Shown here one piece after another: positions 35,391 to 44,088 of a stretch of 64,000 nt of DNA. The DNA comes from BPGX01 sp037447455 (GTDB taxonomy: Bacteria > Bacteroidota > Bacteroidia > B-17B0 > Aurantibacillaceae). A program made the translations under genes and the position numbers. The stretch lies in assembly GCA_037447455.1 (NCBI GenBank), contig JBBIGQ010000005.1, positions 1-64,000 on the forward strand, written 5' to 3'. Under the pieces are notes generated by a model. It did no database searches. It was not told the DNA's origin and was given only the letters and a program-made list of their open reading frames with translations. Numbering within the stretch: the stretch's first letter is position 1; every line of letters starts with the position of its first letter.

Positions 35391-35717
35391 TTTATTTTCG
35401 CACTATAAATATAGAGAATTTAATTTCGTTTTTTGGTTTATTTTTTACATTTTTAAGTAAACTTTTAGACAAATATACAAAATTGTTAGATTAAAAAACA
35501 ATTATTTTTTGTTAGTAAGGGGGCTCTGGAATGTATCTGTTAATCAAGTGTGTTTTTGAGAAATGACGAAAAAAAAAAGCATTGGTGTTCACTCAATTCA
35601 TACATTTTGTATTGTTAGAATTTAAGAACGATTTGTAGAAAATTAAAATTAATAAATTAATTTTATGTAGATTTAAACTTTTTCCTTACTTTTGAATCTA
35701 AGTTTAAAACTAAATTT
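35391..35717. other. AT-rich intergenic region between recQ and the broken outer-membrane protein gene
   Basis: These 327 bp separate two divergently transcribed genes. The only recognisable element is TACTTTTG at 35687-35694, a -7-type box for the plus-strand gene, without a convincing -33 TTTG. Poly-A and poly-T tracts are abundant. I see no RNA gene or hairpin terminator. Confidence 0.5.
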
Positions 35718-36383
35718 ATGAAGGTAAAAGTATTATTATTTAATTTAATTTAATTATGGGGGTTTTTGTTGTACAAGCGCAAACGTTTAAGAAGGGGACA
35801 CTTTTGATAGGTATATCAGAGGGTTCTATCTGGGCGCATTATACAACTTCTGATTTTTATACTAAACAGGTAATAAGTGATGATGTTGTAAAAGGGGATA
35901 GATATCCACTTCAAATAGAATATGGTATTAGTAACAAATGGGGAATTGCGGTAAGTTTTGGAAATGATATTTTTAAAATCAACCCAAAAGAAAGTTATCA
36001 TTACAACTATTCTGATGTGATGAAATCTTAAAACCAGCGAATCAGTTGTTGAAATTAACTATCACTTTTATACGCAGCATAAGTGGGATATTGTCGTATT
36101 TGGGGGACTGGGAAGTTTTAAGGTAGAGTTATTTGATAATAATTCTAAATGCTTAAAGGGTGCAAAGATCTTGTATGATAAAGGCGGCATTGTGCGTTAT
36201 GGGCTGAAAGCAAGATATTATATCTTCAATCGTTTTTCTGTTTTGGGGATGTTGAGTATGTTTGGTGCGACTTCCCATTCAGGCCAATTGAAAAGCAATA
36301 CAGATGTGTCTGTACAAGGAATAGAAACGCAGGTGAGTGGAATAACATTAGAGTTTGGTCTTTCCTATAAAATTATCAAATAG
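35718..36383 (+). pseudogene. Outer-membrane beta-barrel protein gene with two frameshifts
   Basis: The ATG at 35718 opens M-K-V-K-V-L-L-F-N-L-I and stops at 35751-35753, inside three tandem TTTAA units (35739-35753). Removing one 5-bp unit joins it in frame to M-G-V-F-V-V-Q-A-Q-T-F (from 35756), giving a perfect signal peptide. That second frame ends at 36031 after S-D-V-M-K-S. A one-base shift near 36026 restores L-K-T-S-E-S-V-V-E-I-N-Y and continues to Y-K-I-I-K before the stop at 36383. The repaired product would be about 219 residues, rich in alternating strands like small outer-membrane barrel proteins. The gene is inactive as read, unless the repeat is phase-variable and the second shift is a sequencing error. 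Confidence 0.72.
35739..35753 (+). repeat. Pentanucleotide tandem repeat (TTTAA)x3 within a signal-peptide coding region
   Basis: Three exact TTTAA units lie at codons 8-12 of the broken outer-membrane gene. Two units would keep the reading frame open through the signal peptide; three bring in a TAA stop. Short tandem repeats of non-multiples of three are classic slipped-strand sites. Confidence 0.75.
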
Positions 36384-36476
36384 ATTTATTTTTAATTTGA
36401 AAGTATTGGAACAGGGGAATAGATTTTAATTTGCAGTTAATACCATATCAAGTAACTTGTAATATTTTATTCTCAT

Positions 36477-37166
36477 TTAATCTACTATGTTCAGTTTTAT
36501 CAACGCCTCTTTTGCGGCTAATTGCTCTGCTTGTTTTTTACTGTAATGTTCTGATTCTGCTATATTCTCGTTATTTAGATACAAAACTACTTTGAAAATT
36601 GTTTCGTTATCTAGGTATGTTTTATCTTTTACTTTAAATTGTATCTGCAACTTATATTTTTGGGCGTAACGAATGATTTTAGATTTATAATCTGTGTCTT
36701 CAATATCTTTTACCTCGTTGAGTTGATGGATTATTTTTTCTTCAATAAATTTTTCAGAAAAATGTAATCCTTTATCCAAATAAATAGCACCAATCAGAGC
36801 TTCCAAAACATCTCCTAATACAGAGGATTTTTCAAACTCTTTCTCGGATAATTGATGTTGAATCCATTTTTGAATGCCCAGTTTAATACTTAATTCTTTT
36901 AATGTCTGCTTATTGACGAGTTTAGTTCTATATTTTGTCAAATCGCCTTCCGGCAGTTTTTTGTATCGTTTAAATACATAATGTGCAATTATTAAATTTA
37001 ATACAGCATCGCCTAAAAACTCTAAACGTTGATAGTTGACCTGTGCTTTTTTGCTTGTATGCAAAAATGCTTCTTTATAGATATCTGAATCTGAGATGTC
37101 AAACCCTAAAAATCTTTCCAATTCAGTTACAAAATCACTTTTTCTTTTTTTAAAAAAAGAAAACAA
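36477..37166 (-). CDS. rnc: Ribonuclease III
   Basis: This 229-residue protein has an N-terminal RNase III domain with signature R-L-E-F-L-G-D-A-V-L-N-L and the second acidic cluster G-D-V-L-E-A-L-I-G-A. A C-terminal double-stranded-RNA-binding domain (about 158-228, A-E-Q-L-A-A-K-E-A) follows. It cleaves dsRNA in rRNA precursor processing. It is the last gene of an acpP-fabF-rnc operon, 10 bp after fabF, an arrangement conserved in Bacteroidota. Confidence 0.95.
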   Translation of the reverse strand: MFSFFKKRKSDFVTELERFLGFDISDSDIYKEAFLHTSKKAQVNYQRLEFLGDAVLNLIIAHYVFKRYKKLPEGDLTKYRTKLVNKQTLKELSIKLGIQKWIQHQLSEKEFEKSSVLGDVLEALIGAIYLDKGLHFSEKFIEEKIIHQLNEVKDIEDTDYKSKIIRYAQKYKLQIQFKVKDKTYLDNETIFKVVLYLNNENIAESEHYSKKQAEQLAAKEALIKLNIVD

Positions 37167-37176
37167 AACTATAAAA

Positions 37177-38433
37177 TTATGGTTGGAATTTTTTAACTAC
37201 AATACAGGCGTTATGCCCGCCAAATCCAAATGTATTACTCATTGCTATGTTGACTACCCGCTTTTGCATTTTGTTGAATGTAAGGTTTAGTTTTGGATCT
37301 ATTTCCGGATCGTCTGTAAAATGGTTGATGGTGGGGGGAATAGCATCGTTGACAACAGCTAACAGGGTGGCTATAGCTTCAATAACGCCGGCTGCCCCTA
37401 ATAAGTGTCCTGTCATAGATTTGGTAGAACTGATGTTGAGTTTGTAGGCGTGTTCTCCAAATAAACTGACAATGGCTTTTAACTCTGCTACATCGCCTAA
37501 TGGGGTAGAAGTACCGTGCGTATTAATATAGTCAACATCGGTTATGGATAATCCTGCATCATCTAATGCACGTTGCATCACTAATTTGGCACCTAATCCA
37601 TCGGGGTGTGGTGCAGTAATATGATAGGCATCTGCACTCATTCCGCCGCCAATTATTTCTCCGTAAATTTTTGCTCCTCTGTTGAGAGCGTGTTCTAATT
37701 CTTCCAATATCAGGGCACCTCCGCCTTCACCTAATACAAAGCCGTCCCGGTCTTTATCGTAAGGACGAGATGCGGTAAGGTAGTTTTCATTATTCGTACT
37801 TAATGCTTGTGCTGCATTAAATCCTCCGATGCCGGATTCGTTTATGGCGGCTTCACTTCCTCCTGCAACCACTGCGAGGGCTTTTCCCAAACGAATGTAG
37901 TTAAACGCATCTATAATGGCATTGGTAGAAGAAGCACAAGCTGAGACCGTCGTGAAGTTAGGGCCTCTTAATCCATAACGAATAGAGATGTGTCCGCTGC
38001 ATATATCGGCAATCATTTTGGGAATGAAAAAGGGATTGAATCGTGGTGTACCATCACCTTTTGCAAAGGCAAATGTTTCCTGTTGAAAAGTATCCAGTCC
38101 CCCAATTCCAGAGCCCCAAATAACGCCTACTTCATCTTTGTTGATGTTATCTTTTGCAATGCCGGACTCTTCAATGGCCTGAACTGCTGCCGCTATTCCG
38201 TAGTGTGTATATGTGTCTACTTTTCGGGCCTCTTTTTTATCAAAATAATCCAGTGCATTGAAATTTTTTACTTCACATGCAAAGCGAGTTTTGAATTTAG
38301 AAGCATCAAATCTTGTAATGGGCCCGGCGCCACTTATCCCATTTAAGAGATTGTTCCAATAATCTTGTACATGATTTCCTAGTGGAGTAATGGCGCCAAT
38401 GCCTGTTACTACAACGCGTTTGGGTAACTTCAT
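37177..38433 (-). CDS. fabF: 3-oxoacyl-[acyl-carrier-protein] synthase II
   Basis: This 418-residue protein has the thiolase-fold motifs of KAS II: R-V-V-V-T-G-I-G-A-I-T-P-L-G at the start, the nucleophile Cys in V-S-A-C-A-S-S, N-T-H-G-T-S-T-P-L-G-D and K-S-M-T-G-H-L-L-G-A-A-G (two His), and the final N-T-F-G-F-G-G-H-N-A. It elongates acyl-ACP with malonyl-ACP in fatty acid synthesis. It follows acpP by 6 bp, so enzyme and carrier are co-transcribed. Confidence 0.97.
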   Translation of the reverse strand: MKLPKRVVVTGIGAITPLGNHVQDYWNNLLNGISGAGPITRFDASKFKTRFACEVKNFNALDYFDKKEARKVDTYTHYGIAAAVQAIEESGIAKDNINKDEVGVIWGSGIGGLDTFQQETFAFAKGDGTPRFNPFFIPKMIADICSGHISIRYGLRGPNFTTVSACASSTNAIIDAFNYIRLGKALAVVAGGSEAAINESGIGGFNAAQALSTNNENYLTASRPYDKDRDGFVLGEGGGALILEELEHALNRGAKIYGEIIGGGMSADAYHITAPHPDGLGAKLVMQRALDDAGLSITDVDYINTHGTSTPLGDVAELKAIVSLFGEHAYKLNISSTKSMTGHLLGAAGVIEAIATLLAVVNDAIPPTINHFTDDPEIDPKLNLTFNKMQKRVVNIAMSNTFGFGGHNACIVVKKFQP

Positions 38434-38439
38434 TGAGGA

Positions 38440-38676
38440 TTATTTTTTTGCATTGGACTCAATGTAAGCAATGGCTTCTCCGACTGTTGAAATTTTTTCG
38501 GCTTGTTCATCAGGGATAGCAATGTCAAATTCTTTTTCAAATTCCATAATCAATTCTACTGTGTCTAAAGAATCAGCGCCTAAATCGGTAAACTTGGCTG
38601 TTTCTGTAACTTCTTTTTCATCTACTCCTAACTTATCTACAATAATTGATTTAACTTTGCTTGCAATTTCTGACAT
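38440..38676 (-). CDS. acpP: Acyl carrier protein
   Basis: This 78-residue acidic protein carries the phosphopantetheine site L-G-A-D-S-L-D-T-V-E-L (Ser is modified). The ATG at 38676 starts M-S-E-I-A-S-K-V-K; a longer frame upstream would run through the promoter boxes and is rejected. It carries growing acyl chains on its 4'-phosphopantetheine arm. First gene of the acpP-fabF-rnc operon. Confidence 0.97.
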   Translation of the reverse strand: MSEIASKVKSIIVDKLGVDEKEVTETAKFTDLGADSLDTVELIMEFEKEFDIAIPDEQAEKISTVGEAIAYIESNAKK

Positions 38677-38696
38677 AGTTTTAATTTTTAAGGCGG

Positions 38697-38729
38697 CAAA
38701 TTTAATGAATATATTTTTTAATTTCCAAA
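38697..38729 (-). promoter_or_regulatory. Bacteroidota-type promoter for acpP-fabF-rnc
   Basis: Minus strand: TTTG (complement of 38726-38729), 21 bp, TAAATTTG (complement of 38697-38704). Both boxes fit the consensus. Transcription would begin near 38690, about 14 bases before the acpP start. Confidence 0.68.
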
Positions 38730-38791
38730 ATGCTTTTTTAACATTTAAAAGCATCTAATTTTAATTTATTTTTGTGCCTTGAATGGTATGT

Positions 38792-39301
38792 ATGGAAGAT
38801 GTTATTGTCAATAAGGTAGCACAGAGTCCTTTAATTACTATTGATTTAAAGGATTTTTATCCCCAGCCAGCGGAATATGCGTTGTTTGATATGGCTGATT
38901 TTTTATATGAGCGACTGGTATTAAAAGAGAAAGATTTTCGTCAGAAATTAAAAGAAATAGAGTATTTAAATTATAAGGACAAATTTTTAGGTGTGTTTTG
39001 TTCTGAAGATGCTGTTGTGCCCCGCTGGGCTTATTTATTGGTTGTAACGCATTTTTATCCTTATGTCAAAAATATTTTTTTTACAGATAAAAAACATCTG
39101 ATAGAATGTATTATGAATGAAAAAATAAGTGCACTGGATGTGGCACCATATAAAGATAAGCTGATAGTTATTAAAGGGTGTTCGGATATAGAAATTCCGG
39201 TGAGCGCTTATGTTTTATTAACGCAACGATTAATGCCGGTGGCTAAAAGTATTATGTACGGTGAACCCTGCAGTACAGTGCCTTTGTTTAAAAGAAAATA
39301 G
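38792..39301 (+). CDS. DUF2480 family protein
   Basis: This 169-residue protein starts M-E-D-V-I-V-N-K-V-A (an ATG three codons earlier is less likely). It has the family stretches I-D-L-K-D-F-Y-P, L-K-E-K-D-F-R, C-S-E-D-A-V-V-P-R-W-A-Y and K-G-C-S-D-I-E-I-P. DUF2480 is a soluble family of Bacteroidota with no known function; conserved Cys and charged residues hint at metal or cofactor binding, but that is conjecture. A -7 box TATTTTTG is at 38767-38774. The next gene starts 2 bp later, so the two are surely co-transcribed. Confidence 0.85.
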   Translation: MEDVIVNKVAQSPLITIDLKDFYPQPAEYALFDMADFLYERLVLKEKDFRQKLKEIEYLNYKDKFLGVFCSEDAVVPRWAYLLVVTHFYPYVKNIFFTDKKHLIECIMNEKISALDVAPYKDKLIVIKGCSDIEIPVSAYVLLTQRLMPVAKSIMYGEPCSTVPLFKRK

Positions 39302-39303
39302 TT

Positions 39304-39993
39304 ATGGTTTTAAAGAGAATTTATTGGTGTTGTAAAATGGTTGGAATAGCAATTTATTTTTTATTATGGATGAGTCCACATTATGCGCAAAAATCTTACT
39401 CTTTTCAAATGGCTTTATTAAAATATAATGGTGGTGGTGATTGGTATGCTAATTTAGAAACTTCACTGCCTAATCTTATTAAATTCTGCAATAATGAATT
39501 AAAAATGAATATAAACCCTGAGCAGGCCATTGTAGAGCCCGGGTCAAAGGAAATATTCAAATATCCTTTTGTGCACATTACGGGGCACGGGAATATTATT
39601 TTTTCAGAAGCAGAAGCACAAAACCTCAGAAACTACCTTATGGCGGGTGGCTTTTTGCATATCAGCGATAATTATGGCTTGGATAAATTTATTCGTCGGG
39701 AGATGAAAAAAGTGTTTCCGGAGTTAGAGTTTGTAGAATTGCCTTTTTCTCATCCTATTTATCATCAGGCATTTAATTTTCCGAATGGATTACCCAAAAT
39801 TCACGAGCACGATAATAAGACACCACAAGGTTTTGCGATGATATATCAAGGGCGAGTGGTTTGTTTTTATGATTATGAGTGTGATTTGGGAGATGGTTGG
39901 GAAAATCCTGAAATTCATAACGATTCGCCGGAAAAGCATCGGGAAGCGCTAAAAATGGGGGCGAATATAGTGCAGTATGTGTTAACGCAATAG
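39304..39993 (+). CDS. DUF4159 domain-containing secreted protein
   Basis: This 229-residue protein has an N-terminal hydrophobic signal segment (about 12-28, ending H-Y-A-Q). The DUF4159 core follows: A-L-L-K-Y-N-G-G-G-D-W-Y, S-L-P-N-L-I-K-F-C, G-H-G-N-I, Y-L-M-A-G-G-F-L-H-I-S-D-N-Y-G and L-P-F-S-H-P-I-Y. This fold resembles a ThuA/glutamine-amidotransferase-like domain, though no catalytic triad is certain. Function is unknown. It follows DUF2480 by 2 bp, and the pair may act together across the inner membrane. It converges with the S9 peptidase gene. Confidence 0.82.
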   Translation: MVLKRIYWCCKMVGIAIYFLLWMSPHYAQKSYSFQMALLKYNGGGDWYANLETSLPNLIKFCNNELKMNINPEQAIVEPGSKEIFKYPFVHITGHGNIIFSEAEAQNLRNYLMAGGFLHISDNYGLDKFIRREMKKVFPELEFVELPFSHPIYHQAFNFPNGLPKIHEHDNKTPQGFAMIYQGRVVCFYDYECDLGDGWENPEIHNDSPEKHREALKMGANIVQYVLTQ

Positions 39994-40028
39994 CCGATAA
40001 AAAGTTTCAACACATTAGAGTGGTTTTA

Positions 40029-42209
40029 TCACTTCAGATTTCTATCTAAAAATTCGACTATCTTTTTGTACAAGTGATAACGGGTATATCCGCCGTAGAT
40101 GCTGTGATTTTTATTGGGGTAAACAAAAAAATCTAATGGTATATTGTTTTCTACACAAGCATTTACAAATTCCATAGCATTTTGCAAATGCACATTATCA
40201 TCTGCCGCACCGTGTATTAAAAGTAATTTGCCTTTTATGTTTTTTACCTGACGAATAGGTGAAAGTTCGTTATAGCCATATTCATTATCTTTGGGTAGCC
40301 GCATATAACGTTCGGTATAGATGTTATCATAAAATTTCCAGTTGCTCACGGGTGCAATAGATACAGCGGCTTTAATTTCATTTGCTCCTTTGGTAATCAT
40401 ATTCAAGGCCATAAATCCACCATAGCTCCAACCCTGAAATACTATATTTTTGTCATCTACATAAGCTAAGGTCTTTAAGAATCTGACAAATTCCAGTTGG
40501 TCTTGAGTTTCTAATTTCCCCAATTGCAAATAGGTACAGTGTTGAAATGCTTTGCCTTTTCCAAAAGTGCCTCTGCCATCGGCGCAGGCCACAATGTAAC
40601 CCTTCTGACATAAGAACTGATGAAACCAATATTCATATTCAAAGGCATTATTGACTTTATTAATTCCCGGCCCATTGTAAGCAGTTATATAAACCGGATA
40701 TTTTTTATTGGGGTCAAAAGAAGTGGGCTTCATAATCCAGTAATGTAATTCAATTCCATCGGATGTTTTGAAAGTATAAAATTCTTTTTTACTCAGTGGA
40801 TATTTTTTCATTTTTTCATTCAATGCTTTGTTGTCGTCTAACACCTGAATGATTTTTCCATCTGTTGAATGTAAGGTGAATACAGGCGGCGAATCGGCCG
40901 TTTGATGCGACAGAATGTAGTATTTAAATGTGGGTGAAAATTCAATGCGGTTAAATCCATCGGGTGGTGAGATTAATTTCTTTTCTTTGCCATTCCATTT
41001 AATTTTATAAATAGGTCTATTTATGACTCCGTTTTCAGTGGATGTATAATAAATTTCTTTTTTGGCTTCGTCAACTACCTGAATGGTTTCCACATCAAAA
41101 TTTCCTTGTGTAATAGCATTGACTAATTTTCCACTAATGTCATATAAGTATAAATGTTGAAATCCGTTTTGATTGCTCAGCCATATAAATTGCTTGTCAT
41201 TATTTACAAAGGTCAAAGCGTCGTTAATTTCAATATAGGTATCTGATTTTTCTTCAAAAATCTGTTCTGTTTTTTCTGCAGAAGGATCCCATAAATATAT
41301 CTTTAAATGATTCTGATAGCGATTCAATGTTATGAAAGATAATTTATCTGTTTTTTTTAACCATTGAAATCGTGGAATATAGAAGTCCTGAAAATTGTAT
41401 TGGATGGGTAACCGATGATTTTTGCCATTTGTTACATCATACATCCATAATGTTACATCCGAATTATCTTCGCCTGCTTTTGGATATTTAAAGGAATATT
41501 TATACGGATACACATTGCCTTTGTACATATCCATTGTGTATTCTTTGACTTTTGATTCATCAAATTTTAGATAGGACAGATATTTCCCGCTGTTACTCCA
41601 CTCGATAAAATCTGGTTTTCCAAATTCTTCTTCATACACCCAATCTGCCCAACCGTTTTTAATTTTATTCCATTCACCGTCGGATGTAACGGGTGTTTCT
41701 TTTTCTGAAGCAAGTTCTGTTATATAGATGTTGTTGTTTTTTATGTAAGCAATTTTGGTTTCGTCAGGAGAAAGTTTTGGGAACATTATTTTATCACCAT
41801 TGGCTAATAGAATTAATTTTTTATTTTTTATATCCCATACATAAGTAACTGCGCTGGACGAATGCCGGTAGATCCATTCTCTTTGCGTAAATATCAAAAG
41901 ATAATTTTCAGAAGGCGATAACTCATAATCTTCTAATAGCAGTTCTGTTTTTTGTTGTTCTATTTCTTTCATCAGCACAAGTGTTTGGGTGGACTTGCCG
42001 GTCAGTAATTCTTGCTTTACAATAGTTTTGTTTTTATCTTCTGTGATATAAAAATCGCCCTGCTTTGTAAAGGTAAAGTGGGGTGGTGGGTTTGTTCTGA
42101 ATGTATACTTAATCCAGATATCTTCCAGTGTTATGTTTGGCTGCGCAAAGAGAACAAAGAAGGATAAAAAAATAATAGTAATTGTTACAAGATGTTTTTT
42201 TAGTGTCAT
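40029..42209 (-). CDS. S9 family dipeptidyl peptidase (DPP IV-like)
   Basis: This 726-residue protein has a signal peptide (about 1-23), a DPP IV N-terminal propeller (about 80-460) and a C-terminal alpha/beta hydrolase domain (about 490-726). Catalytic residues are visible: Ser in G-W-S-Y-G-G, Asp in H-G-A-A-D-D-N-V and His in N-K-N-H-S-I. An E-E motif (V-Y-E-E-E-F, about residue 200) matches the site that holds the substrate N terminus in dipeptidyl peptidases. It probably cleaves X-Pro dipeptides from peptides in the periplasm. Signal peptide but no T9SS domain. It lies 20 bp downstream of ribBA. Confidence 0.93.
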   Translation of the reverse strand: MTLKKHLVTITIIFLSFFVLFAQPNITLEDIWIKYTFRTNPPPHFTFTKQGDFYITEDKNKTIVKQELLTGKSTQTLVLMKEIEQQKTELLLEDYELSPSENYLLIFTQREWIYRHSSSAVTYVWDIKNKKLILLANGDKIMFPKLSPDETKIAYIKNNNIYITELASEKETPVTSDGEWNKIKNGWADWVYEEEFGKPDFIEWSNSGKYLSYLKFDESKVKEYTMDMYKGNVYPYKYSFKYPKAGEDNSDVTLWMYDVTNGKNHRLPIQYNFQDFYIPRFQWLKKTDKLSFITLNRYQNHLKIYLWDPSAEKTEQIFEEKSDTYIEINDALTFVNNDKQFIWLSNQNGFQHLYLYDISGKLVNAITQGNFDVETIQVVDEAKKEIYYTSTENGVINRPIYKIKWNGKEKKLISPPDGFNRIEFSPTFKYYILSHQTADSPPVFTLHSTDGKIIQVLDDNKALNEKMKKYPLSKKEFYTFKTSDGIELHYWIMKPTSFDPNKKYPVYITAYNGPGINKVNNAFEYEYWFHQFLCQKGYIVACADGRGTFGKGKAFQHCTYLQLGKLETQDQLEFVRFLKTLAYVDDKNIVFQGWSYGGFMALNMITKGANEIKAAVSIAPVSNWKFYDNIYTERYMRLPKDNEYGYNELSPIRQVKNIKGKLLLIHGAADDNVHLQNAMEFVNACVENNIPLDFFVYPNKNHSIYGGYTRYHLYKKIVEFLDRNLK

Positions 42210-42229
42210 ATTTTTACTTATTTTAAAAA

Positions 42230-43435
42230 TTAGAGAATGTGTCCCAGTTTGGTTTTTTTAGTAGCAAGGTAGTTAGCGTTATATGGGTTACATGGAACAA
42301 CAATCGGTACGTTTTCTACTATGCACAAATCATATCCTTCTAATGCTGCTCTTTTTTTAGGATTGTTAGTGAGTAAGCGTATTTTTCGTACGCCTAAATC
42401 TCTCAGAATTTGTGCACCTATGCCGTATTCTCTTTCGTCGGGAGCAAAGCCCAACTGCAAATTAGCTTCTACTGTATCCAACCCATCTTCCTGAAGTTTG
42501 TATGCCCGCAATTTATTTAGTAACCCAATTCCTCGGCCTTCCTGATTTAAATATAACAAAACGCCGGTTCCTTCTTTTTCAATGGCTTCCATTGCTGCGT
42601 GCAACTGATCGCCGCAATCGCAACGAAATGAGCCTAAGATATCACCGGTTAAACAAGAGGAGTGTACTCTGCACAAGACAGGTTTTTCCGGATTTATTTC
42701 GCCTTTTACTAAGGCCAGATGTTCCTGCCCATTAGTAGTTACTCTATAGGCATGCAATTTAAAGTGCCCGTATTTTGTGGGTAAATCTACCACTACTACT
42801 TTTTCAACAATACTTTCTTTTTGCAGGCGATATTGAATTAAATCTTTAATAGATATAATTTTGAGTCCCCACTTTTCGGCTATTTTAATCAAATCAGGCA
42901 GTCGTGCCATGCTGCCATCATCGTTCATGATTTCCACCAAAACGCCACTTGGTTTTAGTCCTGCCAGCCGCATCAAATCTACTGTGGCTTCAGTGTGCCC
43001 GGCTCTTCTTAACACACCACCATCTTTTGCTACCAAAGGGAAAATATGTCCCGGACGGGCAAAAGATTTTGCCGTTTTTTGTTTGTTTACCAGTGCCTGC
43101 ACTGTTTTGGCACGGTCGTGAGCAGAAATACCGGTTGTACACCCTTCTCCTATTAAATCTACCGACACTGTAAAAGCTGTTTCATGCAAAGAGGTATTTT
43201 GCGGGACCATTGGTTCTAAGTTCAGAGCATTAGCACGATATTCCGTAATGGCTACACAAATTAATCCCCGTGCGTGTTTGGTCATAAAGTTAATATCTTC
43301 AGGGCGTACAAACTCCGAAGCCATGATAAAATCCCCTTCATTTTCTCTATCTTCATTATCTACTACTATCACCATTTTGCCATTTCGTAAATCTTCCAGC
43401 GCTTCTTCTATTGTATTCAATTGAATTGTCAACAT
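42230..43435 (-). CDS. ribBA: Bifunctional 3,4-dihydroxy-2-butanone-4-phosphate synthase / GTP cyclohydrolase II
   Basis: This 401-residue protein is a fusion. The RibB half (about 1-205) has D-D-E-(D)-like V-D-N-E-D-R-E-N-E-G-D and H-T-E-A-T-V-D-L. The RibA half (about 206-401) has the zinc site C-L-T-G-D-I-L-G-S-F-R-C-D-C-G and Y-L-N-Q-E-G-R-G-I-G-L. It catalyses both entry reactions of riboflavin synthesis, from ribulose-5-phosphate and GTP. No FMN riboswitch is visible in the short divergent region upstream; a -7 box TATCTTTG is at 43449-43456 (minus). Confidence 0.96.
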   Translation of the reverse strand: MLTIQLNTIEEALEDLRNGKMVIVVDNEDRENEGDFIMASEFVRPEDINFMTKHARGLICVAITEYRANALNLEPMVPQNTSLHETAFTVSVDLIGEGCTTGISAHDRAKTVQALVNKQKTAKSFARPGHIFPLVAKDGGVLRRAGHTEATVDLMRLAGLKPSGVLVEIMNDDGSMARLPDLIKIAEKWGLKIISIKDLIQYRLQKESIVEKVVVVDLPTKYGHFKLHAYRVTTNGQEHLALVKGEINPEKPVLCRVHSSCLTGDILGSFRCDCGDQLHAAMEAIEKEGTGVLLYLNQEGRGIGLLNKLRAYKLQEDGLDTVEANLQLGFAPDEREYGIGAQILRDLGVRKIRLLTNNPKKRAALEGYDLCIVENVPIVVPCNPYNANYLATKKTKLGHIL

Positions 43436-43500
43436 TTTTATTTTTTGGCAAAGATACGAATTTATTTGCTAGGTCGTGTGCATCTTATTGGTATGTTCTT

Positions 43501-43532
43501 TTTGACGAATAGAGATATTTGTTGTAATTTTG
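43501..43532 (+). promoter_or_regulatory. Bacteroidota-type promoter for the hotdog thioesterase gene
   Basis: TTTG at 43501-43504, 20 bp, TAATTTTG at 43525-43532: a full match to both boxes. The expected start is near 43539, 13 bases before the ATG at 43552. It is back to back with the ribBA promoter. Confidence 0.68.
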
Positions 43533-43551
43533 TAAAGTAAAACAATGTACT

Positions 43552-43965
43552 ATGAAATCACCGGAAGAAATTGTAAATATGCTGATGATGAAGCACGATG
43601 CTTTCAGTCAATGGCTGGGTATTCAGGTGTTAGATATCAGGAAGGGATATTGTAAATTACAAATGCAAGTCAGAAAAGAAATGCTCAATGGTTTTTATAT
43701 TGCTCATGGCGGCATTACGTATTCCTTAGCCGATAGTGCTTTGGCTTTTGCATCGAATAGTTACGGATTAAAGGCCGTTTCGGTGGAGACCTCCATATCA
43801 CACACCGAGCCCTTAAAAGAAGGGGACATCATTCGGGCTGAAACGGAAGAGTTACATCGCTCGGGCAAAATAGGTATTTATCATATTAAAATATATACCA
43901 TGCCAGACAAAAAAAATGTAGCACTTTTCAAAGGCACTGTATACATTACTTCTCAAACATGGTGA
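43552..43965 (+). CDS. PaaI-type hotdog-fold thioesterase
   Basis: This 137-residue protein has the single hotdog domain with N-G-F-Y-I-A-H-G-G-I-T-Y-S-L-A-D-S-A-L-A, the PaaI/YbgC-like motif in which H-G-G binds the thioester and the Asp in L-A-D is catalytic. It hydrolyses acyl- or aryl-acyl-CoA; in phenylacetate catabolism PaaI removes dead-end thioesters. No paa genes are nearby, so the natural substrate is open. It has its own strong promoter. Confidence 0.88.
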   Translation: MKSPEEIVNMLMMKHDAFSQWLGIQVLDIRKGYCKLQMQVRKEMLNGFYIAHGGITYSLADSALAFASNSYGLKAVSVETSISHTEPLKEGDIIRAETEELHRSGKIGIYHIKIYTMPDKKNVALFKGTVYITSQTW

Positions 43966-44088
43966 GTATAAACTTCTCCCATTATGGAGGGGGGGTAAAT
44001 TAAACCTGCAGGAAAATAAAAAATAGCATTTCAAGTAAAATCGCACATTGCATTCTAACTTTGTTTATTTTTGCACAAAATAATCACT

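Noticed and set aside
42502..43173. Plus-strand open frames inside ribBA
   Set aside because: They overlap a clear enzyme gene on the other strand and show no protein family.
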